Positions 40,841-49,595 of a stretch of 64,000 nucleotides of DNA are shown in pieces. A program made the position numbers and the translations under genes. The notes below the pieces were generated by a model. The model was not told the origin of the DNA and searched no databases. It was given only the letters and a program-made list of their open reading frames with translations. Every line of letters starts with the position of its first letter. Positions within the stretch are counted from its first letter, which is position 1. This DNA is from Candidozyma auris (lineage: Eukaryota; Ascomycota; Pichiomycetes; Serinales; Metschnikowiaceae). The DNA is taken from contig NC_072815.1 in NCBI RefSeq assembly GCF_003013715.1, positions 1,116,001 through 1,180,000 of the forward strand, given 5' to 3'.

Positions 40841-41893
40841 ATGGCCGACAACATCATTACTCAAGTTTCCCAGGACGGCAACGCGTCGATGCCAATGGTG
40901 GACGACACAAATGGCAACATCGACTATAATTCAAAAATTCATCTCAACATCCGGGGCAAGGAGTTCGAAATTACTCGCGACGAGCTCATGAGCTTACCCG
41001 AGAGCATTTTGTTGAGTCTTTTCCCCAACGGCGTGTTTTTGGACATGAATGGGCAAGTCATCACCAACCTCACGGAGGAAGACGTGGTGTATGTGAATTT
41101 TGACCCAGACTGCTTTGAATATATTTTCAGGGTATTTGGGGAAGCTCAAGCGAGTTATAACGAGTTGCTGGGCACGTTATCGCCGCAAGTCTCCAATACC
41201 AGTCGGCTTGACTCGGCAGCATCTATTTTGCAGACAAAGCCAGCCATTATCGTGCTAAGAGAGGACCTAGATTACTATGTGATACCCCCCGTGAAGGGCC
41301 TCTCGACAGAGGATTACATCCATCTCAAGGTTAATGTAGGCGACCACATTTTGTCGAACAACTCGGTGTTTTCAGGGCTAGGCTACAATCCGGCGTTGCC
41401 CGCCAGTGTCAACCAGACGCTCGGCCCAGCAGAACAACATTTATTTGAAATGTTGTGCTCGTCAGGATTTGACCGTGCCGAACTATGGGGCAGTCGTCTG
41501 ATGGAGCCTAACAAATGTGTGCTCTCGTCGTTACTGTTGGTGCGTCTCCAAACACAACAACCAACACCACCGCAGCTGCCAGTGTTGCAGCCTGTCCAGT
41601 CCAATGCATCCACACGATCAAGATCACGATCCAGAATCGCCACGTTGGCGTCGAGCGCCAGCCGAGCAGCGTCGCGGTCGTTATCGCGAGCCAGAAAGGG
41701 AAACGACACAAACTACACGAAGCTCTTGTTGTTCTGGAGGAAACCAGCACGGAAGTGCTGGTGGTCACAGAGTGAGGTGGAGGTGCCCACCAATGGGAGC
41801 GAGGCACTCATGAAGCTCGGGCCAAAGGTCACGGTGAAAGTTCACACGCGAAGGGTGTGGACGTTGGAGCTCTCCGTCGTAGGTGTCCAGTAG
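40841..41893 (+). CDS. WHI2: Whi2, stress-response/TORC1 regulator with BTB-like domain
   Basis: In yeast, Whi2 partners with Psr1/Psr2 phosphatases in the general stress response and in damping TORC1 under low amino acids. The 350-residue protein matches Whi2 at both ends. The start (MADNIITQVS) and the BTB/KCTD-like core (IHLNIRGKEFEITRDELMSL, LFPNGVFLDMNGQVITNLT, KPAIIVLREDLDYY) agree, as do LGPAEQHLFEMLCSSGFDR, the KLLLFWRKPARKCWW block and the C-terminus HTRRVWTLELSVVGVQ. It is about 135 residues shorter than the Saccharomyces protein (486), mainly in the linker, which here holds an Arg/Ser-repeat stretch near 255-285 (STRSRSRSRI, SRAASRSLSRARKG). That stretch may be a basophilic kinase target (inference). 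Confidence 0.92.
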   Translation: MADNIITQVSQDGNASMPMVDDTNGNIDYNSKIHLNIRGKEFEITRDELMSLPESILLSLFPNGVFLDMNGQVITNLTEEDVVYVNFDPDCFEYIFRVFGEAQASYNELLGTLSPQVSNTSRLDSAASILQTKPAIIVLREDLDYYVIPPVKGLSTEDYIHLKVNVGDHILSNNSVFSGLGYNPALPASVNQTLGPAEQHLFEMLCSSGFDRAELWGSRLMEPNKCVLSSLLLVRLQTQQPTPPQLPVLQPVQSNASTRSRSRSRIATLASSASRAASRSLSRARKGNDTNYTKLLLFWRKPARKCWWSQSEVEVPTNGSEALMKLGPKVTVKVHTRRVWTLELSVVGVQ

Positions 41894-42449
41894 GCGCCAT
41901 GATTATTCTCGACTACACCCTCAAATCATCACAGCATAATTGAGTGGTCTATCGTAAGACCCAAATGATAAGTCACCGTGTCTACAAGTTTTTGGTTCCC
42001 ATTGCCCGGAGACCACCAGCAATTAATATGTGACTGTCGCTGCAAATATTCTGCGTCAAAGCAACCCTATAAGGATGGAAGATCATGCAAATCATACACA
42101 ACATAACATATGTACTTCAAGAGTATCTAATACAATGCAAAGTACCAATTTTTAACTCCATGTCTCACCGTAGCAGAAGTACTACCACATCGCGAACGCG
42201 TACTTCACGTGTAAGACTGGTACCTCAACATGATATCAGAGGAATACCCCTCTTCTGAATCGAGAGCCATAAAGGCAACGTGATCTTAAGGCATCGACCG
42301 AATTGACTCTCGTCTCACCAACTAAATACTCCAACTCGTCTTGTGTTCAGAATGTCGCCTTCGTTCGTGGCACCCTGATTTGCCTTAATCCTGCACTTCC
42401 TACGAAACTTATCGCTCCTACCAGACTTCATCTACATCATCTGTTGAAC
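41894..42449. other. Intergenic region upstream of RFC2
   Basis: Contains a CACGTG core (TCACGTGT, 42205-42212) about 240 bp before RFC2 and weak GCTGCAAA-type sequence near 42038. The frame upstream of the RFC2 ATG is open but starts only with TTG (42303). Confidence 0.5.
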
Positions 42450-43481
42450 ATGGCCACCTACGAGGATGAGCGCATAGGCCATACGCCGTGGGTCGAGAAA
42501 TACAGACCCAAGAAACTAGACGATGTCGCTTCACAGGGCCACGCTGTGAAAGTGCTCAAGAAAACCTTGGAGCTGGCCAACTTGCCCCATATGCTCTTCT
42601 ACGGGCCTCCAGGCACGGGTAAAACGTCCACGGTGCTTGCATTGGCAAAACAGTTGTACGGACCAAAGTTGTATAAGCTGAGAGTGTTGGAGTTGAATGC
42701 CTCGGACGAACGTGGTATTTCGATCGTGAGACAAAAGATTAAGAACTTTGCCCGGTTGACGGTGTCGAACCCATCGCCTGAGGATTTGAGAGATTACCCG
42801 TGTCCTCCGTATAAGATTATCATTTTGGACGAGGCAGACTCCATGACCAACGATGCCCAGTCTGCGTTGAGAAGAACAATGGAGAATTACTCGCTGGTGA
42901 CGCGGTTCTGTTTGATCTGTAATTACATCACGAGGATCATCGACCCGTTGGCATCGAGATGCTCAAAATTCAGGTTCAGGGCCTTGGATAGCGAGAACGC
43001 GTTGCAGCGTTTACAGTATATTGTCAACGAAGAAAACGTGCCTTTGGAAGGTGACTCTGTGCTCGAAGAAATCATCAAAGTCTCGGGCGGTGATTTGCGT
43101 AAAGCCATCACATACCTACAATCTGCCGCAAGGCTTTCGACGTCAATGGACTCCAAGGAGGCTGTCACGGGAGAAAAAATCAGGGAAATTGCTGGCGTCA
43201 TTGACGAAGGTCTAATTAGAAAGATTATTCTGGCTATTCGCAGTAAAGATCATAAGGTGATAGCTGCTCAAATAGAAGCAGTGGTGTTCGAAGGCTGGAG
43301 TGCTCAGCAGGTTGCCGACCAGCTTCACGATGCCCTTGTGTTAGACGATACCTTGTCTTCTCAAGAAAAGAATAGCATTGCCCATTATCTTTTTGAATCA
43401 GACAAAAGGTTGAACCATGGCACCGACGAGCACATCCAGCTCCTCAACTTATCTCTACAAATCAGCCAGGCGTTGCTGTAA
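42450..43481 (+). CDS. RFC2: Replication factor C subunit 2 (clamp loader)
   Basis: AAA+ subunit of the RFC clamp loader, which opens and loads PCNA in replication and takes part in the Rad24, Ctf18 and Elg1 variant loaders. The 343-residue protein has the RFC boxes: TPWVEKYRPKKLDDV, Walker A GPPGTGKT (52-59), LNASDERG, Walker B IIILDEADSMT, sensor region FCLICNYITRIIDPL, SRC motif LASRCSKFRF, and the collar domain (EHIQLLNLSLQISQALL). It matches Rfc2 rather than Rfc3/4 (PYKIIILDEADSMTNDAQSA). CTG codons at 42573-42575 and 42678-42680 sit where Saccharomyces Rfc2 has Ser (KTLKSAN, LMKSRIL), so they probably encode Ser. ATG 42450 gives the expected N-terminus. Confidence 0.96.
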   Translation: MATYEDERIGHTPWVEKYRPKKLDDVASQGHAVKVLKKTLELANLPHMLFYGPPGTGKTSTVLALAKQLYGPKLYKLRVLELNASDERGISIVRQKIKNFARLTVSNPSPEDLRDYPCPPYKIIILDEADSMTNDAQSALRRTMENYSLVTRFCLICNYITRIIDPLASRCSKFRFRALDSENALQRLQYIVNEENVPLEGDSVLEEIIKVSGGDLRKAITYLQSAARLSTSMDSKEAVTGEKIREIAGVIDEGLIRKIILAIRSKDHKVIAAQIEAVVFEGWSAQQVADQLHDALVLDDTLSSQEKNSIAHYLFESDKRLNHGTDEHIQLLNLSLQISQALL

Positions 43482-43540
43482 TATATACGAATAATCGATC
43501 CGACCACACGTTGTGTAGCCTTCAAATTAGATCCTATGGA

Positions 43541-45250
43541 CTACTGCTGCGGTCTTTGCTGCTGCTGCTGCTGCTGCTGCTGCTCTATCGGTTGTTGCTG
43601 CTGCTGCAGTGGTGACTGTTGGTGTTGTTGCTGCGGAGGCATGCCTGGTGGACCCATTCCTGGGGGAAAACCGTAGAAACCGGGGAGTGCGCCATTGGGC
43701 ATTTGTCCTTGCCCTCCTTGGGGCTGTCCCTGCATTCTTGGATAACCTTGCGGTGGCATGCCTTGTGGAGGGGGCATGCCTGGAGGGAACATTCCTGGAG
43801 GTGGAGGTCCTTGGAACTGGTACATGTGCTGAGGTCCTCTTTGAAATCCTGGAGGTGGAGGTCCTCCCATTTGTGGGTTGTTCATCCATGGAGGAATCCC
43901 TTGCCTTGGACCCTGAAGACCACTTTGAGGACCACCCTGAGGTGGAGCAAAGGAAGCACCCTGTGCAAACCCTGGAATTGATGGCCCAGATGCCTTTTCA
44001 TTTTCACCGCTTTTGTCTGTCTGGGGCAGTCCTTGGTCACGTTTGTTCATCAAGGACAAGAAAAACGAGTCCTTATCACCACCTGCTGGACCGAGCCCAG
44101 GAGGCATACCTTGACCTCCTGATGGAAGGGGACTCTGCTGTGGTAATTGAGCTTGAGGAGGGGGAGGAGGAGGGCCAGCGAGACCTGCTCGTTCTTGTGT
44201 TGGGGTCAAGTTTTGCGAAGAAGAGCCCTGCGCCATGCTGAAGAATCGCAGTCCACTAGAATCAGACCCTTTGCCCATGGGTGCTCTGGATGCAAGCCCT
44301 GGAGGTGGCGCTGAGCGCTTTGGTGACTGTTCGGGGCCCGGGCCACCGAAAAAGGATGAAAACCTGGAGGTCTTCCCCGTCTCTGAGCCTGGGGTGGAGG
44401 CTTCCTGTGAAGCATTGGCTTTTGGTTTGACAAAGGAAAAGAAATTGTCCACCTCATTTCCCTTCGGAGTCTCTTGCTCCGCTGCAAGTGAGGTTTCAAC
44501 CTCACCGTGCTGGCTGTGACTACGATCATTCTGACGCATGCGCTGCTTCCAACGCTCGAAGTCTTCGACGGTGGAGCCCATATCCATCTGAAGCTCAGCT
44601 GCACCAGGAGTATCCCATTCGGGTGTGCCCTCCTCCGGGTTTTCACCTAGTAACTGAGAAATCTTCTCTGCCGACATTTTGTCAAGCTCAGCACTCTTAG
44701 CAAAACCGGTAGGTTTTCTTTCCCACTTGCCTGCTGCGTCCGACTGATGTTGTTGCTGCTGGTTCTGGCTCTGGCCCCTCCGGCGATTCCTCGAGCTGCC
44801 CGACCCATTCTTCTCCTGAGACTTCTTATTTGGCGCTCGAATCACCCAGAATGCTGAATCCGGGAGCACACAGGTATCGAACAAACCAACATCAGGCGAT
44901 GTTCTAAGGTTGAAAAGCTCGTCGATGGAGTAGACGTACATCTTGGACGTTGCTGGCTTGAAGTCCAGCATAGAAGGGCGACGTGGAAGTGCAAGCTGGC
45001 TCGTGCCCTTAGATGAGTCAGGTTCCGGTGTCAGCTCCTTAGCTGCGTTGGCCACAGCGCTATCAAGAAGCTTGGTCAAGGCATTGCCAGGCTCTAGAGA
45101 GCCCAGCGTGGTGGAGGCACCATTTGCAGAAGACTGTTCTATGGCCGTCTGGTATGTTGCCAGCGACGAGGAAGAGCCATTGTGCTTGCCATTGTCAGAC
45201 ATCGATAGTATGGACGAGTCAATGATGGCAGGATCATTGAGTTGCGACAT
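43541..45250 (-). CDS. EAP1: Eap1, eIF4E-binding translational regulator
   Basis: Eap1 competes with eIF4G for eIF4E and promotes decapping of selected mRNAs. The 569-residue, mostly disordered protein resembles Saccharomyces Eap1 at its N-terminus (MSQLNDPAIIDSS against MELNDPSIISSS). It contains a canonical eIF4E-binding motif YSIDELF (Y107-F113, Y-x4-L-hydrophobic). Other Eap1-like blocks follow: EDFERWKQRMRQ, TSRFSSFFGG, LRFFSMAQ and FFLSLMNK. The C-terminal third is rich in Pro, Gly, Met and Gln, with PPPPPP tracts, and ends with a Q9 run encoded by pure CAG (43557-43583 on the plus strand as TGC). It is not the unrelated adhesin that bears the same name in Candida albicans. It converges on RFC2, with 59 bp between the genes. 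Confidence 0.88.
   Translation of the reverse strand: MSQLNDPAIIDSSILSMSDNGKHNGSSSSLATYQTAIEQSSANGASTTLGSLEPGNALTKLLDSAVANAAKELTPEPDSSKGTSQLALPRRPSMLDFKPATSKMYVYSIDELFNLRTSPDVGLFDTCVLPDSAFWVIRAPNKKSQEKNGSGSSRNRRRGQSQNQQQQHQSDAAGKWERKPTGFAKSAELDKMSAEKISQLLGENPEEGTPEWDTPGAAELQMDMGSTVEDFERWKQRMRQNDRSHSQHGEVETSLAAEQETPKGNEVDNFFSFVKPKANASQEASTPGSETGKTSRFSSFFGGPGPEQSPKRSAPPPGLASRAPMGKGSDSSGLRFFSMAQGSSSQNLTPTQERAGLAGPPPPPPQAQLPQQSPLPSGGQGMPPGLGPAGGDKDSFFLSLMNKRDQGLPQTDKSGENEKASGPSIPGFAQGASFAPPQGGPQSGLQGPRQGIPPWMNNPQMGGPPPPGFQRGPQHMYQFQGPPPPGMFPPGMPPPQGMPPQGYPRMQGQPQGGQGQMPNGALPGFYGFPPGMGPPGMPPQQQHQQSPLQQQQQPIEQQQQQQQQQRPQQ
43557..43583. repeat. CAG/CTG trinucleotide repeat in the EAP1 C-terminus
   Basis: Nine perfect TGC units on the plus strand, read as CAG (Gln) in EAP1. 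Further Gln-rich, less regular repeats lie just upstream in the gene. Such tracts vary in length between strains. Confidence 0.85.
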
Positions 45251-46107
45251 GGCGAAGGGGAAGTAGTATGTTTGTAAAGAGAGACAGAATGCTGAGAATT
45301 GAAAAGCCTGAGTTAATTAGTGGATGTGGCAGTGGCTATGAGCAAAGTGGGTGTGAATTGGTTGAAGAAACTAGAGTGAGTAATGATGAGCGCTAGGGAT
45401 GATTGATGTACGCTTGGGTCGTGCCGAGATCACACTATCAGGGGCCCAGCAAGTGGGAGAAATTTTGGTTGAATAATTCGAGATGCCACGAAGAGATGTG
45501 ATTCGCTTTAGAATTTCAGCTTATTGAGTACCTGGGGTTTGGCTATGTTTTTGCACTTTGTGTATATATTTGGTGGCATTTGACAGAATGCCCATGCCTA
45601 CATTTTGAGTGTGAGACCAAGTGAGCGCAGTAGTGAGAGTTATGGTGAGAAAAAGGGAGAGGGCCGTGAACACTGAAAAATTGGATGCCATAGGAAACCA
45701 GGAAGAAGATTGGTATTTGCGGATACTGAAGAAGCAATAAGAGCTCAACTATCTGATCTGTATAATTTTTCAGCCACTTTCGCAGACTGGTGACCACCTT
45801 CTTGGGTAATAGGGCTTTGATCTGTAGAATTTACAGTATGTCTCACAGTGGGGTGGCCCAAGAAGGTTTCCCTCAAGCCTTCCCCCTCAAATCAGTCAAT
45901 CAAGACAAAATGAAGAAAATGCTCTAGCCCTCTTGATATTCGCCTTACTTCTGCTGTTGATTAGAGCACAAAGTGAGGGCACTAAGAATGGCTGCAAAGT
46001 CTGCCCCTCATCCTCCACAACTTCCACAACAGAATTAAAACTTGTGTCATCTACATCAAGGGCATAATCAATTTTGTATTGGCATATTTATTTAGCGACG
46101 CCAGCGT
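45251..46107. other. Intergenic region upstream of EAP1
   Basis: About 860 bp between the EAP1 start and the 3' end of the small secreted protein gene. It holds a diverged motif copy (ATGGCTGCAAAG, 45988-45999). Short open frames near 45521-45797 have no recognisable features. Confidence 0.5.
45988..45999 (-). promoter_or_regulatory. Recurrent promoter motif, diverged copy
   Basis: ATGGCTGCAAAG matches the consensus complement at 10 of 12 bases, about 740 bp upstream of EAP1. Confidence 0.35.
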
Positions 46108-46605
46108 CTACGATCCATTCAACAAGGCCCCAAGAGCACCGCTGCCAGAAGAACCGCCAGTAGGAGCGGCACCGCCAGTAGGAGCGCCTCCGCCAGCTCC
46201 TCCAAGATCAATGCCAGTGTCGGCAGGCACATTAGTGTCGACAGCAGTGGCACTGGCAGTGGTCTTAGTGCCAGGAGCAGTGGGCGTGGCAGTTGCAGAG
46301 CCGCCAGCATTAGACGACGAGCCTGGCTTTTTCATGAACCCAGACAAAAACTTCTTGAACAAGTCAAAGAGCTTCTTCATGAACTCCTTCTGGCCCTCAG
46401 AGATCTCAAATCTCTTGTGCAACTCCTCCTCCGAGGCACCGTTCATCAACTCCCGGACAACCATCTCCACGAAATCAGAGTCCATGGCGTCCAACTCACG
46501 TCTTGAGAGAGCGAGGCCGCCAGCCAAGTTGTCGTCGACAGGAGCAGCGCCAACGAGGGCAGAGGTAGTCAAGAAAGCAAAGGTAGCGACAGAGGTAAAC
46601 TTCAT
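46108..46605 (-). CDS. Small secreted protein with dibasic sites and a Lys-rich amphipathic segment
   Basis: A 165-residue protein of unknown function. The first 20 residues form a clear signal peptide with probable cleavage after GAA. Dibasic sites that Kex2 could cut occur at R35-R36 and K64-R65. After the second comes a stretch of about 28 residues (66-93) with Lys at regular spacing among Phe, Leu and Met (KKLFDLFKKFLSGFMKK), predicted to form a cationic amphipathic helix. The rest is Gly/Ala/Thr/Ser-rich, with no hydrophobic GPI signal at the end, so the protein is probably released or held in the wall non-covalently. A minus-strand TATA box (46679-46686) lies about 75 bp upstream. It shares strand and secretion with the protease gene at 47786. 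No family was recognised; a membrane-active or signalling peptide precursor is only a hypothesis. Confidence 0.75.
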   Translation of the reverse strand: MKFTSVATFAFLTTSALVGAAPVDDNLAGGLALSRRELDAMDSDFVEMVVRELMNGASEEELHKRFEISEGQKEFMKKLFDLFKKFLSGFMKKPGSSSNAGGSATATPTAPGTKTTASATAVDTNVPADTGIDLGGAGGGAPTGGAAPTGGSSGSGALGALLNGS

Positions 46606-46678
46606 GGTTTAATGTGATAGGTATAAGGTGAAGAGAAATGTGATGGAGAGAAAAATAAAGTCGAAGGGAAACTCGACG

Positions 46679-46686
46679 TTTATATA
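46679..46686 (-). promoter_or_regulatory. TATA box of the small secreted protein gene
   Basis: TATATAAA on the minus strand, 74-81 bp upstream of the start codon. Confidence 0.6.
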
Positions 46687-46741
46687 GTTTTCGTCGACAC
46701 ATGAACCTTGTGCCTATGGCTTTTACTGTCTTTGCTACCGT

Positions 46742-46753
46742 ATGGCTGCAAAT
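46742..46753 (-). promoter_or_regulatory. Recurrent promoter motif, diverged copy
   Basis: ATGGCTGCAAAT matches the consensus complement at 10 of 12 bases, about 60 bp beyond the TATA box of the small secreted protein gene. Confidence 0.4.
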
Positions 46754-47785
46754 GAGTCCCTGTGAGAACGCTGCATCTCCAGATGCTACTTTACCCAAGG
46801 GGGAAATTCGCAGGTATGGTGTTCCTGCGCCGGCATTTGACTGGCGTAAAGGTGCGTCTGGAAACAGCGCCTACTTGCCCAGAGAAGCAAAAACGAAGAG
46901 CAAAAAGAAAAGAGAATGAACGGTGGCACAGCGAATCTTCTCGCGGAGACGCACTGAAAGCTGATCTGGAATGTGTCAATTGGTGGGGGGAAACAGGGGT
47001 CGGTGTCAGCCGCGCGTCGGCATTTGACTTTTGACAGGCCTCAAGTCGCTTGTGACATAATAGTGACAAACTACAATATTAAAGGTACATCTGGATAGCT
47101 CTGTTAAATTTTAGCTGCCCACAGGCTGTATGTAACTTTGCGAACATCAATCATTCGACAAAAGCAGCGCTAGGCTTAAGTGGTACCCCAACTGGAATAG
47201 GAATAGAAGCATGAGGCTTTGGGCGGGTAGGCTCCGGGTGTTTGCTTAGGAGAGGCCGTGAAGGGGCCAAGTGGGGCAAGTCTGGAAGCACGTTGCTCGA
47301 AGAAATTTCTCTTTTGTTGATCCGGGTTGCACACTACTTCATTGCCCATCTGGCTTAGCGACCACAATAAAACACCAGGTCAATCCTCTGGGATGTGAGA
47401 ATGTGAGAATGTTGATCCCAGGTGAGAATGGTGGACTTACTATTCTGAGGTACGGAAAGCACCTTTTTGGAGAGTGAGATTTTGTGACTCTAGCGAATTG
47501 GGGAGTGATGAGTTAAATTATTGGGTTTGTATTGTTTGCTTGTTGGGCTATGCTTGAGGTTCGAGTGGATGTAGTGTAGATACTAAGAATCATATGCAAT
47601 AGGAGATGAGAGAGGTGTTTCCTAGTGGATGATCGAAGACCCTTTTGAGGGTGGAGTTTTCTTGGAATGGCCTTCTGGCCCTCCAGTTTTCATCATGATT
47701 TGCTCTACGTACAGATCATGAAAGCTACAACCAAAGATGGATCCAAAACATTTTATTCAACTAAAGCAATCGATCGAACGTGCGC

Positions 47786-49399
47786 CTAGTTCACAACGTG
47801 GACCTTGGCATGGGTATCAACAAGAGCATGCGTATCAGCAACGTGATGGGCTGCTGCTTTGTTTCCGCCAGCGAATGCAGTAGCCACTGCTTGGGCTACG
47901 GAGCCTGTTTGGGCAGTGAACATGCTCTCAGCAGGGAAATCCAAGTTCTGCCAGTCAATGCTGGGGAAGCCATTGTCGGGACTTTCACCTCCAGTAGGTG
48001 CTGGGAAGGCTTGACCATTTGTTGGGTTGGCCCCAGGGTACTCCCACTCAGAGGGAGCTGGCTCAGTGGCGGTGGATGCACCGTTGAAAGAGCCCGTTGG
48101 AGGGGCCGTGGAGGTGCCGTTTGCAGTGGGAGAAGTAAGCGAAGTTGGTGCTGCGCTCTGGATGGAGCTGGTGGAGTTGGATCCTGGAGATGGAGCAGGA
48201 TCGTTGCTCGAGCCGCTGTTCTTTGACTGCGCGAGAGAGATCTCCTGCTTGTCGAGATCATAGTAGACGTAGGCGTTTCTCAAGAAAGCGTCACCCAAAA
48301 TGTAGCGGTCCTGGTAATCAGTGAAGCCCAACATGCACTTGTTCTCGGCAAACTTCATCACAACATCTTGGTACGATGCCCGAATCTTGTTCTTGCCAAA
48401 ATCAAACTCGATGAACTTGTCAGTGGGCTGCTTGCAGTCCACGTAACGCTCAACAAGACCGTTAGAAGGCGTCACCTTGTTTGGGTGGAAAATCTCATCG
48501 AAATAGTCCATAATCTCCTTTGGAAGGATACCACCCGTGGTACCTGAGTCCAAAAGCACTGGTGCACCGACGTTGAAGGACTTACCGTCAATGCTCATGG
48601 AGCTCATCTGAATGGCCAAACCAGAAGTGCTGCTGTCCACTGGGTACGTGACCAAGTCTCCGGAATACTTTGATTCATCCTTGCCGCCAAACAAAATAGT
48701 GCCTTTGTTCTGGCCTCCGCCGTTCAACCACAAGGAGTAAGCTGCACTCTTGATGACGCCGGCGCTCTTCAAAGCGAAAGGCAAATTGTCGTAGGTTGAT
48801 CCGCCGTTCTTGGTGGATGCCTCCTGGTCCTTGTTGCCGATGCCCAAAATACCAAAACTGTCGTCGTTGGAATCGGTCACCACCCCAAACTGGAAATCCT
48901 TTAACAAGGTCTCTCCGTCAAAGCCAAAGCTGTCCGTATAATAATTACCCGAGGCAGCTGTGGAGTCCAAATACGAGATCTCGAATTTCTGACCGGTGTT
49001 CTTTCCCGAGGATGTGTCGTACTGACCACCTTCACCTTTGCCCTGCGAGCCCCACACCCACAAGTCTGACGACCCGGTGTCCAAGGAAACCGTACACTTG
49101 GAGTTGCCCACATTCACGTCAATGTGGTAGATGACGTCTTGGTAATTTGTCAAGGCCACCTCCTTGTCTCTTTTGAAATGGCGTTTTTCGATGCCCTCCA
49201 CCATTCTGGGCCAGAAGTCACTTGCTTCACGGTGCCTCTTGGTGACGGCAAAATTCAAAGAAACTGCTGTGGCCTCCACGCCAGAGTCTTTGTTTGAGGC
49301 ATCACTTTGTTTGGAAGCTCCGTGTCCCTGGTTGTCGGGAATATACAAGCCGTGGACAAAAGTGCAAGCGATGGAAAGAAGGGTAAGAAGAGAAAGCAT
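47786..49399 (-). CDS. Secreted aspartyl protease (candidapepsin/yapsin-like)
   Basis: Extracellular pepsin-family (A1) protease. The 537-residue precursor has a signal peptide (1-17) and a propeptide with Kex2-type sites at KR54-55, KR72-73 and KR76-77. The catalytic domain carries both active-site motifs, LDTGSSDLWVWG (D107) and LLDSGTT (D284). C330-equivalent (VDCKQPTD) and C-terminal (ENKCMLGF) cysteines suggest one disulfide. After about residue 395 comes a Ser/Thr/Pro-rich, probably O-glycosylated extension of roughly 140 residues that ends in His-containing repeats (ADTHALVDTHAKVHVVN). No hydrophobic GPI signal is present, so it is neither a plain candidapepsin nor a classical GPI yapsin. 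A TATA box lies at 49445-49452. Family is certain; which SAP it corresponds to is not. Confidence 0.93.
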   Translation of the reverse strand: MLSLLTLLSIACTFVHGLYIPDNQGHGASKQSDASNKDSGVEATAVSLNFAVTKRHREASDFWPRMVEGIEKRHFKRDKEVALTNYQDVIYHIDVNVGNSKCTVSLDTGSSDLWVWGSQGKGEGGQYDTSSGKNTGQKFEISYLDSTAASGNYYTDSFGFDGETLLKDFQFGVVTDSNDDSFGILGIGNKDQEASTKNGGSTYDNLPFALKSAGVIKSAAYSLWLNGGGQNKGTILFGGKDESKYSGDLVTYPVDSSTSGLAIQMSSMSIDGKSFNVGAPVLLDSGTTGGILPKEIMDYFDEIFHPNKVTPSNGLVERYVDCKQPTDKFIEFDFGKNKIRASYQDVVMKFAENKCMLGFTDYQDRYILGDAFLRNAYVYYDLDKQEISLAQSKNSGSSNDPAPSPGSNSTSSIQSAAPTSLTSPTANGTSTAPPTGSFNGASTATEPAPSEWEYPGANPTNGQAFPAPTGGESPDNGFPSIDWQNLDFPAESMFTAQTGSVAQAVATAFAGGNKAAAHHVADTHALVDTHAKVHVVN

Positions 49400-49444
49400 T
49401 GTTTGATAGCGATGAAAATGAATGGAAGGGGAGTTGCCTTGGAG

Positions 49445-49452
49445 TATTTATA
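49445..49452 (-). promoter_or_regulatory. TATA box of the aspartyl protease gene
   Basis: TATAAATA on the minus strand, about 50 bp before the start codon. Confidence 0.65.
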
Positions 49453-49583
49453 AGTTGAAAGAGACCGAAGGACAAAAAGAAGAGTTGTCGATCTGAGCAA
49501 TCTTTTTTTTTTGTTTTCCATTTTATGGCGAGACTCAACCGTCGGTTGAACGAAGTGGTGGAGGGGCTGCAAAACGCACTGTT

Positions 49584-49595
49584 TTGGCTGCGAGA
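49584..49595 (-). promoter_or_regulatory. Recurrent promoter motif, diverged copy
   Basis: TTGGCTGCGAGA matches the consensus complement at 10 of 12 bases, about 185 bp upstream of the aspartyl protease start. Confidence 0.35.

Larger units (their letters stand above)
46606..47785. other. Long intergenic region upstream of the small secreted protein gene
   Basis: About 1.18 kb, with a TATA box at 46679-46686 and a diverged motif copy at 46742-46753. The remaining short open frames overlap one another on both strands and have no recognisable features. A long control region would fit a regulated surface or secreted gene. Confidence 0.5.

Noticed and set aside
43541..45250. GYF-domain protein (Smy2/Syh1) identity for the Pro/Gln-rich protein
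   Set aside because: No GYF motif is present; the N-terminus, YSIDELF motif and other blocks match Eap1.
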